NCBI GenBank assembly: GCA_045804265.1
Contig: JBJMNK010000021.1
Span: forward strand, 17,645-81,644
DNA from: JABFXC01 sp045804265
GTDB lineage: Bacteria > Gemmatimonadota > Gemmatimonadetes > Gemmatimonadales > Gemmatimonadaceae
Length of the DNA stretch: 64,000 bases
Direction of reading: 5' to 3'
The translations under genes and the position numbers were made by a program. Below the pieces are notes generated by a model, which was not told where the DNA came from, did not search any database, and worked only from the letters and a program-made list of their open reading frames with translations. This document shows positions 32,017-40,152 of the stretch, piece after piece (the first letter of the stretch is position 1; each line of letters opens with the position of its first letter).

Positions 32017-35000
32017 TCACGCGGGCCGCTGAACCGTCGCCGTTCGATCGAGCTTTCCCCAGCCAACGACGTGGCCGCGGACCGCCGCCACGAACGACCG
32101 GAGAACGACCCAGTACATCACCTGGCGGTAGGCGAAGCGCTGGAGAAACACGAGCCAGGTGAGGCGCTTGTCCTCGCCCGGCTCGGCGATGAATGCCAGC
32201 GCCGCCGCGAGCCAGTCGACGACGAGGAAGATCGCGTACAGCGTCAGCACCTGCTCGAGGTTCGTCAGCGCGTACGTCGCGCCGTGCTGCTCCCGCACCA
32301 GCCACACCGAGAGCAGGCTCCAGGCGAACATGAGGTCGGCGAGCGGGGAGAGCGCCGCGAAGATCAACTGGAAGAGCCAGACGTTAGGCATGGCGATCAT
32401 GCCTAACGTTCCATAGCGGGGGTTGAAGAGCGCATCGCGATGCTTCCACATGCACTGCAGCGTGCCGAAGCTCCAGCGGAACCGCTGCTTCGCCAATCCC
32501 CTGAGCGTCTCTGGCGCCTCGGTGTAGGCGACTGCGTCGGCCGCGTATGCGACCGAGTAACCCTGGCGCCGGATCGCCAGCGTCAGGTCCTGATCCTCGG
32601 CGAGCGTGCCCTCGCTGAACCCGCCGGCGGCGACCGCGAGCGTGCGGCGCCAGGCACCCACCGCGCCAGGGACGACGGTGATGCAGTCGAGCAGCGCGAA
32701 CGCCCGCCGATCGAGGTTCTGGCTGGTCACGTATTCGACCGCCTGCCACCGGGTGACGAGGTTCACCCGGTTCCCGACCTTGGCATTGCCCGCCACCGCC
32801 CCCACCCGAGGATCGGCCAGCGGCGCGACGAGCCGGGTGATCGTGTCCCGCTCGAACTGTGTGTCCGCGTCGAGCGCGACGATGATCGGCGCCGTCGTCA
32901 GGGCGATCCCGTAGTTCAGGGCGCTCGCCTTCCCGCCGTTAGGCTTCCGGTGGACCTCGACGCGTGCATGGCCGCCGTAGATCGCGCGCACGACGCCGGC
33001 CGTGCCGTCCGGCGACCCGTCGTCCACGACGATGATCTTGAGGGGCCCGGCATAATCCTGCTCGAGGAGGCTCGCGACGGTCTTCGCGATCACTTTCTCC
33101 TCGTTGTACGCCGGGACGATGACTGCGACTGGCGCGAGCTCGACGTCGAGCTCGCGCGCACGACGCGCCCGTACGTTCTGGACGAGCGCAAGCGTGGTGA
33201 TGATCACGAGCCGTCCAAGGCCGAGCACCACGGCGATCAGGAAGAGCCAGTGCAGGAGCCATTCGAGCGCGCCGATCGCTCCGAACGTCGTCAGCTCGGC
33301 CACACGGACCGCTGCTCCCGACGTGGGCAGCCCGGGCATCGCTTCGTTCCGCGTCAGCCCCGCGAGGTCGGAGACGAGCACCAGGGTATCGCCGCGAGCG
33401 CGCAGCGAGTCGATGAGCGGGCCGAGCGCCGCGATCGTCTGCGCGCGATCGCCGCCACCGTCGTGTAGCAGGACGACGCTTCCGCTGCATCCATCCTCGA
33501 GCGGGGATCCGGCGGGACGATTGCGGTGAAGCGAGTCGAGGCACGCCTGTGCACGGGCGCGGCCATCGAGCACGTTGCGCACGATCTCGTCCACGCCGGG
33601 TTGCAGCCAGTCCTCGGAGTCGACGTGCAGCCCGACGGTGACGTATCCGAGATCGCTGGCGACGCCGACGGGATCGAGTTCATCGGCGGTCGTCGGCTCC
33701 GCGTCCCCGAAATACGGCGGGCGGAAGAGCGCCGACCGCCGGTCGAGCACGGCTTCGAGCAGTCGCTCCGTCGCGTCGAGCTCGAGACGGGTGACGAATG
33801 GAGACGTCAGCGCGAGGTTCGGATGGGTGAAGGTGTGATTCCCGAACTCGTGCCCCTCGCGAATCATCCGGCGCATCAGCGGAATGTGCGCCTCGGCGTT
33901 CTCCCCGATCACGAAGAACGTCGCTGGCGCGTCGTACTTCGCCAGGGTGTCGAGCACGAGTGGCGTCCACCGCGCGTCGGGGCCGTCGTCGAACGTCAGC
34001 GCGACGTGATGCGGCACGTTCCCGATTCGCGCGACGACGTACGATGTCGGGAACGAGGCGTAGCGCTCGTCCGTCACCAGCCCGCTCGCCGGATCGGTTG
34101 TGATAACCCGACGCCCCACGGTCGGGCGCGCCGTCAGGCGGAGGACTTCGCCGGACCCGTCGAACTCGACGTCGTACCCGGGCGGGATCGTCGCCAGCGC
34201 CGCCGGCGATCCGCCGCGGGCACCGACCGCGCCCCAGAGCGCGGGATCCTCGCCGCCGAGCCGCCAGATCGCATAGCCTGCCGTGCCTAACGCTCGACCG
34301 ATCGCAGCCTCATTGCTGGCGGTTGCCCCATCGAGGAACCAGACGACGTGGTCGGTCGAGTCGGGATCGGTGAACGCCACCCACGGGTTCATCGACGCCG
34401 AGTCGAAGCGCACGCGCGCCGCGTGGCTCCGCGCGTCGCGCATCACGTCCTGGAACGTGCGCTCCTCACCCGGTGCTGCCGGTGTGGCGTCGCTCCAGTC
34501 GTAGCCGTAGGCGCCGATGGCGAGGATCGCCTTCGCCGGCGGAACGACGCGCAACGCGCGCCGCGCCGCACGTTCGTACCATCCTTCACTCGCGACCGGG
34601 CCTGGATCGCCCGCGCCGTAATGTTCGTCGTAGAGCATCAGGAAGACGCGGTCGTTCACCGCGGCGGCCGCGCGGAGCACCGCTTCACTCTCGTCCGCAG
34701 CCAGCGCCTGCGTCACGATCGCGCCGCGCCGATGAAGCGTGGTCGCGAGGTCGCGCACGAATCCGTGCACTCCTGTTTCGAGATCGGGCGGAATCGCCTC
34801 GAAATCGATGGTGACGCCGGCCAGGCCATACGCGGCCACCATCGCGTCGAGCTGCGCGATCACGCGCGCGCGACTTTGTGCCGATCCGACCAGGCGCCGC
34901 AGCCGCCGAGCGTCGAAGTCGTGCGCCGCCGAATCGAAGTTCGTGACCATCGTGAGTACCGCCGGCCGTGACGACGCCGGCTGGTGCGCGGCGAGATATA

Positions 35001-35511
35001 CCACCCGAGGATCCACGCGCAGGCGAAGCGAGTCGCCGCCCGGCTCGAGGAATGCCCACTCGCACACCACCCAATCCAGGTCGGCGATGTGGGCCTGATA
35101 GGACGACCACGAGTTGTCGTCCCAGTTGACGTAGAAGGCCGCGACGATCTGGGCACTGTCTCCCGGCATGGCTCGCGCACCGCCCCTGCCTAACGGCAGC
35201 GCGCCGGGCCGCAGCGCCGCCGGTCCGCGCCGCCCCCCTCGCTCGACGAACAGCCGGCGACGCGCCGCGTTTCGCGCCCGTTCGCGCTGCGTCGCCGCGA
35301 TGCGCGGCAGGTGAACCAGGTCGCGCTGCCGGGGCGACCCGCCGGTGATTGCCGGGAGCAGCGGCGGGGCGAGGATCGCCGCGACGAGTGCGAGCGCGAG
35401 CACGCTCGTCACTATCCCGGCCACCCGCGCCACCCAGCGCACGCGTCGCCACCGCCGTCCAGTCGCATCGCGGAAGACCTGGCGATGCGGGCCGGTATCG
35501 CGTGTCGTCAC
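32017..35511 (-). CDS. Trimodular GH18-like / polysaccharide deacetylase / GT2 synthase
   Basis: 1164 aa, GTG start. A membrane helix (about residues 27-50) is followed by a GH18-type glycosidase-like domain (about 120-430; active-site strand GVTIDFEAIP with the catalytic Glu). Next is a NodB deacetylase (about 470-690: ALTFDDGPD, HTFTHPN, RPPYFGD, LLHDGGGD). Finally, after two helices, comes a family-2 glycosyltransferase (VIVPAYNEEKVI, VVDDGSPDGT, ALDADTQ, EDQDL, QRFRWSFGT) with C-terminal membrane helices. GT2 plus deacetylase suggests synthesis and trimming of an N-acetylhexosamine exopolysaccharide of the PNAG/chitin kind. The GH18 module may release or remodel the chain. Confidence 0.9.
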   Translation of the reverse strand: MTTRDTGPHRQVFRDATGRRWRRVRWVARVAGIVTSVLALALVAAILAPPLLPAITGGSPRQRDLVHLPRIAATQRERARNAARRRLFVERGGRRGPAALRPGALPLGRGGARAMPGDSAQIVAAFYVNWDDNSWSSYQAHIADLDWVVCEWAFLEPGGDSLRLRVDPRVVYLAAHQPASSRPAVLTMVTNFDSAAHDFDARRLRRLVGSAQSRARVIAQLDAMVAAYGLAGVTIDFEAIPPDLETGVHGFVRDLATTLHRRGAIVTQALAADESEAVLRAAAAVNDRVFLMLYDEHYGAGDPGPVASEGWYERAARRALRVVPPAKAILAIGAYGYDWSDATPAAPGEERTFQDVMRDARSHAARVRFDSASMNPWVAFTDPDSTDHVVWFLDGATASNEAAIGRALGTAGYAIWRLGGEDPALWGAVGARGGSPAALATIPPGYDVEFDGSGEVLRLTARPTVGRRVITTDPASGLVTDERYASFPTSYVVARIGNVPHHVALTFDDGPDARWTPLVLDTLAKYDAPATFFVIGENAEAHIPLMRRMIREGHEFGNHTFTHPNLALTSPFVTRLELDATERLLEAVLDRRSALFRPPYFGDAEPTTADELDPVGVASDLGYVTVGLHVDSEDWLQPGVDEIVRNVLDGRARAQACLDSLHRNRPAGSPLEDGCSGSVVLLHDGGGDRAQTIAALGPLIDSLRARGDTLVLVSDLAGLTRNEAMPGLPTSGAAVRVAELTTFGAIGALEWLLHWLFLIAVVLGLGRLVIITTLALVQNVRARRARELDVELAPVAVIVPAYNEEKVIAKTVASLLEQDYAGPLKIIVVDDGSPDGTAGVVRAIYGGHARVEVHRKPNGGKASALNYGIALTTAPIIVALDADTQFERDTITRLVAPLADPRVGAVAGNAKVGNRVNLVTRWQAVEYVTSQNLDRRAFALLDCITVVPGAVGAWRRTLAVAAGGFSEGTLAEDQDLTLAIRRQGYSVAYAADAVAYTEAPETLRGLAKQRFRWSFGTLQCMWKHRDALFNPRYGTLGMIAMPNVWLFQLIFAALSPLADLMFAWSLLSVWLVREQHGATYALTNLEQVLTLYAIFLVVDWLAAALAFIAEPGEDKRLTWLVFLQRFAYRQVMYWVVLRSFVAAVRGHVVGWGKLDRTATVQRPA
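32381..32409. repeat. Inverted pair of the CGTTAGGC octamer
   Basis: A perfect 12-bp inverted repeat (32381-32392 and 32398-32409, loop GCGAT) is made of two octamers in opposite orientation inside the glycosyltransferase gene, where they are read as Met-Pro-Asn-Val and Thr-Leu-Gly-Met. Confidence 0.85.
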
Positions 35512-35559
35512 GCGCTCACCGCGAGATGTCGGCCTGTCGGCGACGTCCCGCCCCTCGCA

Positions 35560-36816
35560 TCACTGAAACTGGACGTACTGCGGGATCGGCATCAGCTGCA
35601 TCACGTCGTTCGCGGTGAAGCGCGGCTTGTCGTTCTTGTAGAACAGCTTGATCCCGAAATACTGGACGGGGCGCTTGTACACGTAGGCCCGGTACGACCC
35701 GAGCTTGAGCTCGGGCGGACCGAATCCGTCCATGTCGACGACCACCTGCACACGTGGATCACGCTTGATCGCGGCGTGGTTGGTGAGCATTGGCTGCGTG
35801 AACCGGTGCACGACGAGAACCTTGGGCGGCAGCTTGTTCTCGTCGACCAGCTTCTCGAGCAGTGCAATCGCGACGTTCACATCGGCGGCGTCCATCGTCC
35901 CGATCTTCTTCCCCGGCGGCTCTTTCCCTTTCATCGAAAACTCGGGGTCGAGTGCAAGGTGGACGTACGGTCGCTTCAGGTACGGCACCAGTGGCTCGAG
36001 CTCCGCCGCAACCGTGCTCTTCCCAACCTGTACGTCGAGGAAGAGCAAGTACCCCTTCGACTCCGCGAGCTTCGCCATGTTCTCGATCAGCGTGTCGGGC
36101 ATCCGCATCCGCCACAGCCCCTTCGAACCCGGGCTTCCCTGCGCGACTGGCGTAATCATCTCGAGTGCGCGAACCACTGGTGTTGCGGTGTCCGCGCGCT
36201 CGAACGCATGCGCTTCAGCCTCGAGCCGAGTGAGCATCTGCGGCGTTGGGAGTTCGCCGAGGATTCCCATCCGCTTGGAGAGTGGGTTTCCGTAGTACGC
36301 GACGATCCTGCACCCTGGCAGCACAGAGCCCGGGAGCGGCGTCGGCGGTGTCGGGAAGCTGTCGATTGTCGCGGCGTCGGACGCCGAGTCGCGCCCCGCC
36401 GATCTTGATCCGCTCCGACGCTTCCTCGCCCCGGACTTCGCCACCGACTTCGCCGCCGGCGTCGTCATGGCTGGCGGCGCAGCAACATTCGGCGACGAAT
36501 CCGGCACAGACTGCGACTGCACCGCACGTTCAGCTTGTGCGGTGTCGGCGACACTGTCGCGGACACCGCCAGCAGCCGTCGCGGTCGTTGAATCTCGACC
36601 GAGCTTCGACCGCAGTCGTGCTGGGGTAACGGCAAGCGTCCAGTTGACCGGAAGCGTCGCGCAACGCTCCGGCACGATGCTCGCGCGGGCCGGCGTCGTA
36701 TCGGGCTGAGTGGTCTTGGCTGAGGCTTCGTGCGCGCCGGGTTTTTCGCAGGCGAGTGCGCCGAAGGCCAGCGTCGCCGCCGCGGTCAGTGAAGCGGCGC
36801 GTCGACTCTTGTGCAT
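35560..36816 (-). CDS. Lipoprotein of unknown function, surface or periplasmic
   Basis: 418 aa with a lipoprotein signal (lipobox GALAC, Cys about residue 23). Residues 25-155 are a low-complexity Ser/Thr/Ala/Pro linker. The folded part (about 165-418) begins CRIVAYYGNPLSKRMGILGELP and contains GYLLFLDVQVGKSTVAAELE, HLALDPEFSMKG and VLVVHRFTQPMLTNH, consistent with an alpha/beta barrel. It is about 50 bp upstream of the trimodular glycosyltransferase gene and on the same strand, so a role in the same cell-surface polysaccharide pathway is likely but unproved. Confidence 0.7.
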   Translation of the reverse strand: MHKSRRAASLTAAATLAFGALACEKPGAHEASAKTTQPDTTPARASIVPERCATLPVNWTLAVTPARLRSKLGRDSTTATAAGGVRDSVADTAQAERAVQSQSVPDSSPNVAAPPAMTTPAAKSVAKSGARKRRSGSRSAGRDSASDAATIDSFPTPPTPLPGSVLPGCRIVAYYGNPLSKRMGILGELPTPQMLTRLEAEAHAFERADTATPVVRALEMITPVAQGSPGSKGLWRMRMPDTLIENMAKLAESKGYLLFLDVQVGKSTVAAELEPLVPYLKRPYVHLALDPEFSMKGKEPPGKKIGTMDAADVNVAIALLEKLVDENKLPPKVLVVHRFTQPMLTNHAAIKRDPRVQVVVDMDGFGPPELKLGSYRAYVYKRPVQYFGIKLFYKNDKPRFTANDVMQLMPIPQYVQFQ

Positions 36817-36921
36817 TTTCGTCGGATCAGGGCAAGGGACGCGCGCACCAGTTGGCTATCGGCCGCGCATCAGAACAATCTAGATACTCACCGTCATCAT
36901 CGCACCCGCACATTGGCCGAC

Positions 36922-37572
36922 ATGAGCATCTCGAATACGGCTGGCCGCACGATCATCGACGTTTCACGACCCATCTTCACCGGGATGGCGATCTATCCGC
37001 GCAACCCGCCGGTCGAGATCGCCGCGGCCAGGTCGATCGCTCGTGGGGACTCGAGCAACGTGTCGCTCCTCTCGCTCGGCTCGCACACCGGCACGCACGT
37101 CGATGCGCCACGGCACATGTCCGATTCCGGCAGCGGCGTCGATGCCGTCTCGCTCGATGCGATGATAGGTCCCGCGATCGTCATCGATGTCGGCAGTGAG
37201 GTACGCGCCATCGGAGCGGCGGAGCTCGACGCGCGGATCGGCTCGCACACCCGCGTGCTCCTGCGCTCACGGAACTCGTCGCGCTTCGCCGAGAGCGGCG
37301 CCTTCGAACAGGATTTCACCTACCTCGCGCCGGATGGCGCCGCACTCCTCGTCGAGCGCGGCGTCGCGCTCGTCGGCGTCGATGCGCTCTCGGTCGAGCA
37401 GTACCATGCGGGCCATCACCGCTCGCACGACACGCTGCTCCAGGCTGGCGTTGCAATCATCGAAGGACTCGCCCTCGAGAATGTTGAACCCGGCGAGTAT
37501 CACCTCGCCTGCCTTCCGCTCCGCATCCGCGGATGCGATGGCGCACCGGCGCGAGTCGTGCTCATCCGCTGA
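36922..37572 (+). CDS. Cyclase / kynurenine-formamidase-like hydrolase
   Basis: 216 aa from ATG 36922; the open frame upstream (from 36811) is His/Arg-rich and not conserved-looking. The metal motif SHTGTHVDAPRHM (about residues 52-64) defines the cyclase/KynB family, with a second His pair in YHAGHHRSHDTLLQAG. These enzymes hydrolyse formamides or cyclise polyketide-like compounds with a divalent metal. No kynurenine pathway gene is nearby. It precedes gnd-zwf by 36 bp and may be in the same transcript. Confidence 0.85.
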   Translation: MSISNTAGRTIIDVSRPIFTGMAIYPRNPPVEIAAARSIARGDSSNVSLLSLGSHTGTHVDAPRHMSDSGSGVDAVSLDAMIGPAIVIDVGSEVRAIGAAELDARIGSHTRVLLRSRNSSRFAESGAFEQDFTYLAPDGAALLVERGVALVGVDALSVEQYHAGHHRSHDTLLQAGVAIIEGLALENVEPGEYHLACLPLRIRGCDGAPARVVLIR

Positions 37573-37608
37573 CCGTCGTTCACTTCAAATACAACCAGAG
37601 GACACGCG

Positions 37609-38508
37609 ATGCGCGTCGCGATGATCGGCTTGGGAAAGATGGGTGGGAACATGACTGCACGGCTCCTCAGGAAGGGGCACGAAGTCGTGGCCTTCGACCG
37701 GAGCGCAGAGGCGGTGCAGCGCGCCGCGGCGCTTGGCGCGAAGAGCGCCGGTGACCTGAAGGCGGTCGTTGCCGGATTGCAGGCGCCGCGTGTGGTCTGG
37801 ATCATGGTGCCCGCCGGCGCGCCGGTCGACGAGACCATCGAGACGCTGGTGCCGATGCTGTCGAAGGGCGACATCATCATCGATGGCGGCAACTCGCGCT
37901 TCAGCGACACGATGCGCCGCGCGCGGTCGCTCGAGAGCCGCGGCATCGACTTCGTCGACGCGGGCACCAGCGGCGGGGTCTGGGGGCTCGAGAACGGCTA
38001 CTGCCTGATGGTTGGCGGAGCGGACCGCGCCATCAGCATCTGCGAGCCGCTCTTCACTGCCCTCGCCGAGCCGGGCGGCTATGCGCACGTCGGGCCGCCC
38101 GGAGCTGGACATTACGTGAAGATGGTGCACAACGGCATCGAGTACGGGCTGTTGCAGGCGTATGCTGAGGGGTACGAGATCCTTCATGCCTCGAAGGACT
38201 TCAAGCTCGATCTCGCGCAGATCTCGGCGCTGTGGAATCACGGCAGCGTCGTACGCTCGTGGCTCAACGAGCTGGCGGAGCGCGCATTCGAGAAGGACAG
38301 CGATCTCACCGCGCTCAAGGGATGGATCGCCGATTCGGGCGAAGGTCGCTGGACGGTCCAGGAAGCGACGGACCTCGACGTCCCGGCACCGGTGATCGCG
38401 CTCTCGCTGATCATGCGGCTCCGTTCGCGGCAGGAGGATTCGTTCGGAGGCAAGGTGATCGCCGCGCTGCGCAACGAGTTCGGCGGCCACGCGGTCAAGT
38501 CGACTTGA
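37609..38508 (+). CDS. gnd: 6-phosphogluconate dehydrogenase, short NAD-type
   Basis: 299 aa, the length of the short (GntZ/YqeC-like) class instead of the 470-aa class. The Rossmann motif MRVAMIGLGKMGGNM, the substrate loop DAGTSGGVWGLENGYCLMVGG and the catalytic GAGHYVKMVHNGIEYG (Lys, His, Asn) are all intact. It oxidises and decarboxylates 6-phosphogluconate to ribulose-5-phosphate. Its TGA overlaps the ATG of zwf (TGATG), coupling two steps of the oxidative pentose phosphate pathway. Confidence 0.95.
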   Translation: MRVAMIGLGKMGGNMTARLLRKGHEVVAFDRSAEAVQRAAALGAKSAGDLKAVVAGLQAPRVVWIMVPAGAPVDETIETLVPMLSKGDIIIDGGNSRFSDTMRRARSLESRGIDFVDAGTSGGVWGLENGYCLMVGGADRAISICEPLFTALAEPGGYAHVGPPGAGHYVKMVHNGIEYGLLQAYAEGYEILHASKDFKLDLAQISALWNHGSVVRSWLNELAERAFEKDSDLTALKGWIADSGEGRWTVQEATDLDVPAPVIALSLIMRLRSRQEDSFGGKVIAALRNEFGGHAVKST

Positions 38509-40103
38509 TGTCGAGCGACTCCGGCAGCACCCGTACCGACGCGACGATCCGCGGCACGGCCGACGACTGCACGCTGGTCCTCATTGGAGCGTTAGGCGAT
38601 CTCGCGCGGCGCAAGCTCTATCCCGCCCTTTACCGGCTCGCCCAGGATGAGCTCCTCGGAGCGAACTTCCGCCTGCTCGGCGTCGATCGGGTGGAGGACG
38701 ACGACGCCGGCTACGTCAAGGCGATCGGCGAATCGCTCGCCACCGCCGACGATACCGGTGGCGCGGTCGATCCTGCCGGGCTGGCGCGGCTGACCCGCGG
38801 GGCGCGATACATCCGCGGCGACCTCACCGATCCGGCGCTCTATGCGAGCATCAACAACGCGCTCGGCGGGATCGAGGCGGAGGGCGGGTCGCGCAACCGG
38901 ATGTTCTACCTCGCGATCCCACCGAGCCTCTTTCTCCGCGTCGTCGAGTCGCTGTCGACGAGTGGCGCCGCGCCACGCACGAACCCGAGCGAGGAATTGC
39001 AGGACGGTCCGTGGGCACGGCTCATCATCGAGAAGCCGTTCGGGCGCGACCTGCTCAGCGGGCGGCTGCTCAATACGGAGCTGCTCGCCAGGTTCGCCGA
39101 GCCGCAGCTCTATCGGATCGACCACTACCTCGGCAAGGAGACGGTCCAGAATATCCTCGCCTTCAGGTTCGCCAATGCCATCTTCGAGCCGCTCTGGAAT
39201 CGCGGCTCGATCGCCAGCATCCAGATCACCGCCGCTGAAACAGTCGGCGTCGAGTCGCGCGGTGGTTATTACGAGGAAGCCGGTGTCGTCCGCGACATGT
39301 TTCAGAACCACCTGATGCAGCTCCTCGCGACCACCGCGATGGAGCCGCCAGGCGCGATGACGGCGACGGCCGTCCGCGACGAGAAGGTCAAGCTGCTTCG
39401 CGCCGTGAGGCGCTTCGACGAGCTCGCGCTGCACGAGCATGTCGTATTCGGCCAGTACGGCGCCGGCGTCGTGGACGGTGTGCGCGTTCCCGCGTACCGC
39501 AGCGAGCCCGCGGTCGCGCCCGAGAGCACGACGCCGACGTACGCCGCCATTCGCGTCTTCGTCGACAACTGGAGGTGGGAGGGCGTTCCGTTCTACCTGC
39601 GCAGCGGAAAGCGACTGACAAAGCGTGTCTCTGAAATCGCGATCCGCTTCCGCCGCGCCCCGGGTGTCCTCTGGCCACGGGCCGCGCGCCGGACCATGGA
39701 TGCGAACGAGCTCGTCGTGCGAATCCAGCCGGACGAAGGGATCACCCTCGGATTTCAGGCCAAACGCCCCGGCGCCGCGCTGTCGCTCACGCCGCAGATG
39801 GAGCTCTCTCCAGTTCGAATGCGCTTCTCCTACGCCGAGGATTTTGGTGGGGCGCCGGGCCCCGCCTACGAGACGCTTCTGCTCGACGCGATGCTCGGTG
39901 ACGCGACGCTGTTCGCGCGCAGCGACGAGGTCGAGCAGGCCTGGTCGATCGTGGACCCGATCGTCGCCTCGGCCAGCGACGGGCGCCAACCCGAGCCATA
40001 CGCCGCGGGTACTGACGGTCCGATCGCGGCGAACGCCCTGCTGGCGGCCGATGGAGCGTTCTGGCGTGGGCTCGCGACCGGGTTGCCCGCGGGCCGCGGC
40101 TAG
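38508..40103 (+). CDS. zwf: Glucose-6-phosphate 1-dehydrogenase
   Basis: 531 aa from ATG 38508, overlapping the gnd stop. Nucleotide fold LVLIGALGDLARRKLYPALY (one of the usual TGDL residues is altered: GALGDLA), the KPFGRDL block and the active-site RIDHYLGKETVQN are present, followed by FANAIFEPLWNRGSIASIQI. It makes 6-phosphogluconolactone with NAD(P)H. The lactonase gene (pgl) is not in the window. A CGTTAGGC octamer falls in the nucleotide-binding loop (Ala-Leu-Gly). Confidence 0.96.
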   Translation: MSSDSGSTRTDATIRGTADDCTLVLIGALGDLARRKLYPALYRLAQDELLGANFRLLGVDRVEDDDAGYVKAIGESLATADDTGGAVDPAGLARLTRGARYIRGDLTDPALYASINNALGGIEAEGGSRNRMFYLAIPPSLFLRVVESLSTSGAAPRTNPSEELQDGPWARLIIEKPFGRDLLSGRLLNTELLARFAEPQLYRIDHYLGKETVQNILAFRFANAIFEPLWNRGSIASIQITAAETVGVESRGGYYEEAGVVRDMFQNHLMQLLATTAMEPPGAMTATAVRDEKVKLLRAVRRFDELALHEHVVFGQYGAGVVDGVRVPAYRSEPAVAPESTTPTYAAIRVFVDNWRWEGVPFYLRSGKRLTKRVSEIAIRFRRAPGVLWPRAARRTMDANELVVRIQPDEGITLGFQAKRPGAALSLTPQMELSPVRMRFSYAEDFGGAPGPAYETLLLDAMLGDATLFARSDEVEQAWSIVDPIVASASDGRQPEPYAAGTDGPIAANALLAADGAFWRGLATGLPAGRG

Positions 40104-40152
40104 GGCAGCCCGATCTCCCCGTCAGGCGCGGTCATCGCGACCGCGTCCGCCG

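Noticed and set aside
32381..32409. Transcription terminator
   Set aside because: The hairpin lies in the middle of an intact coding sequence with no T-tract; it is better explained by two octamer copies.
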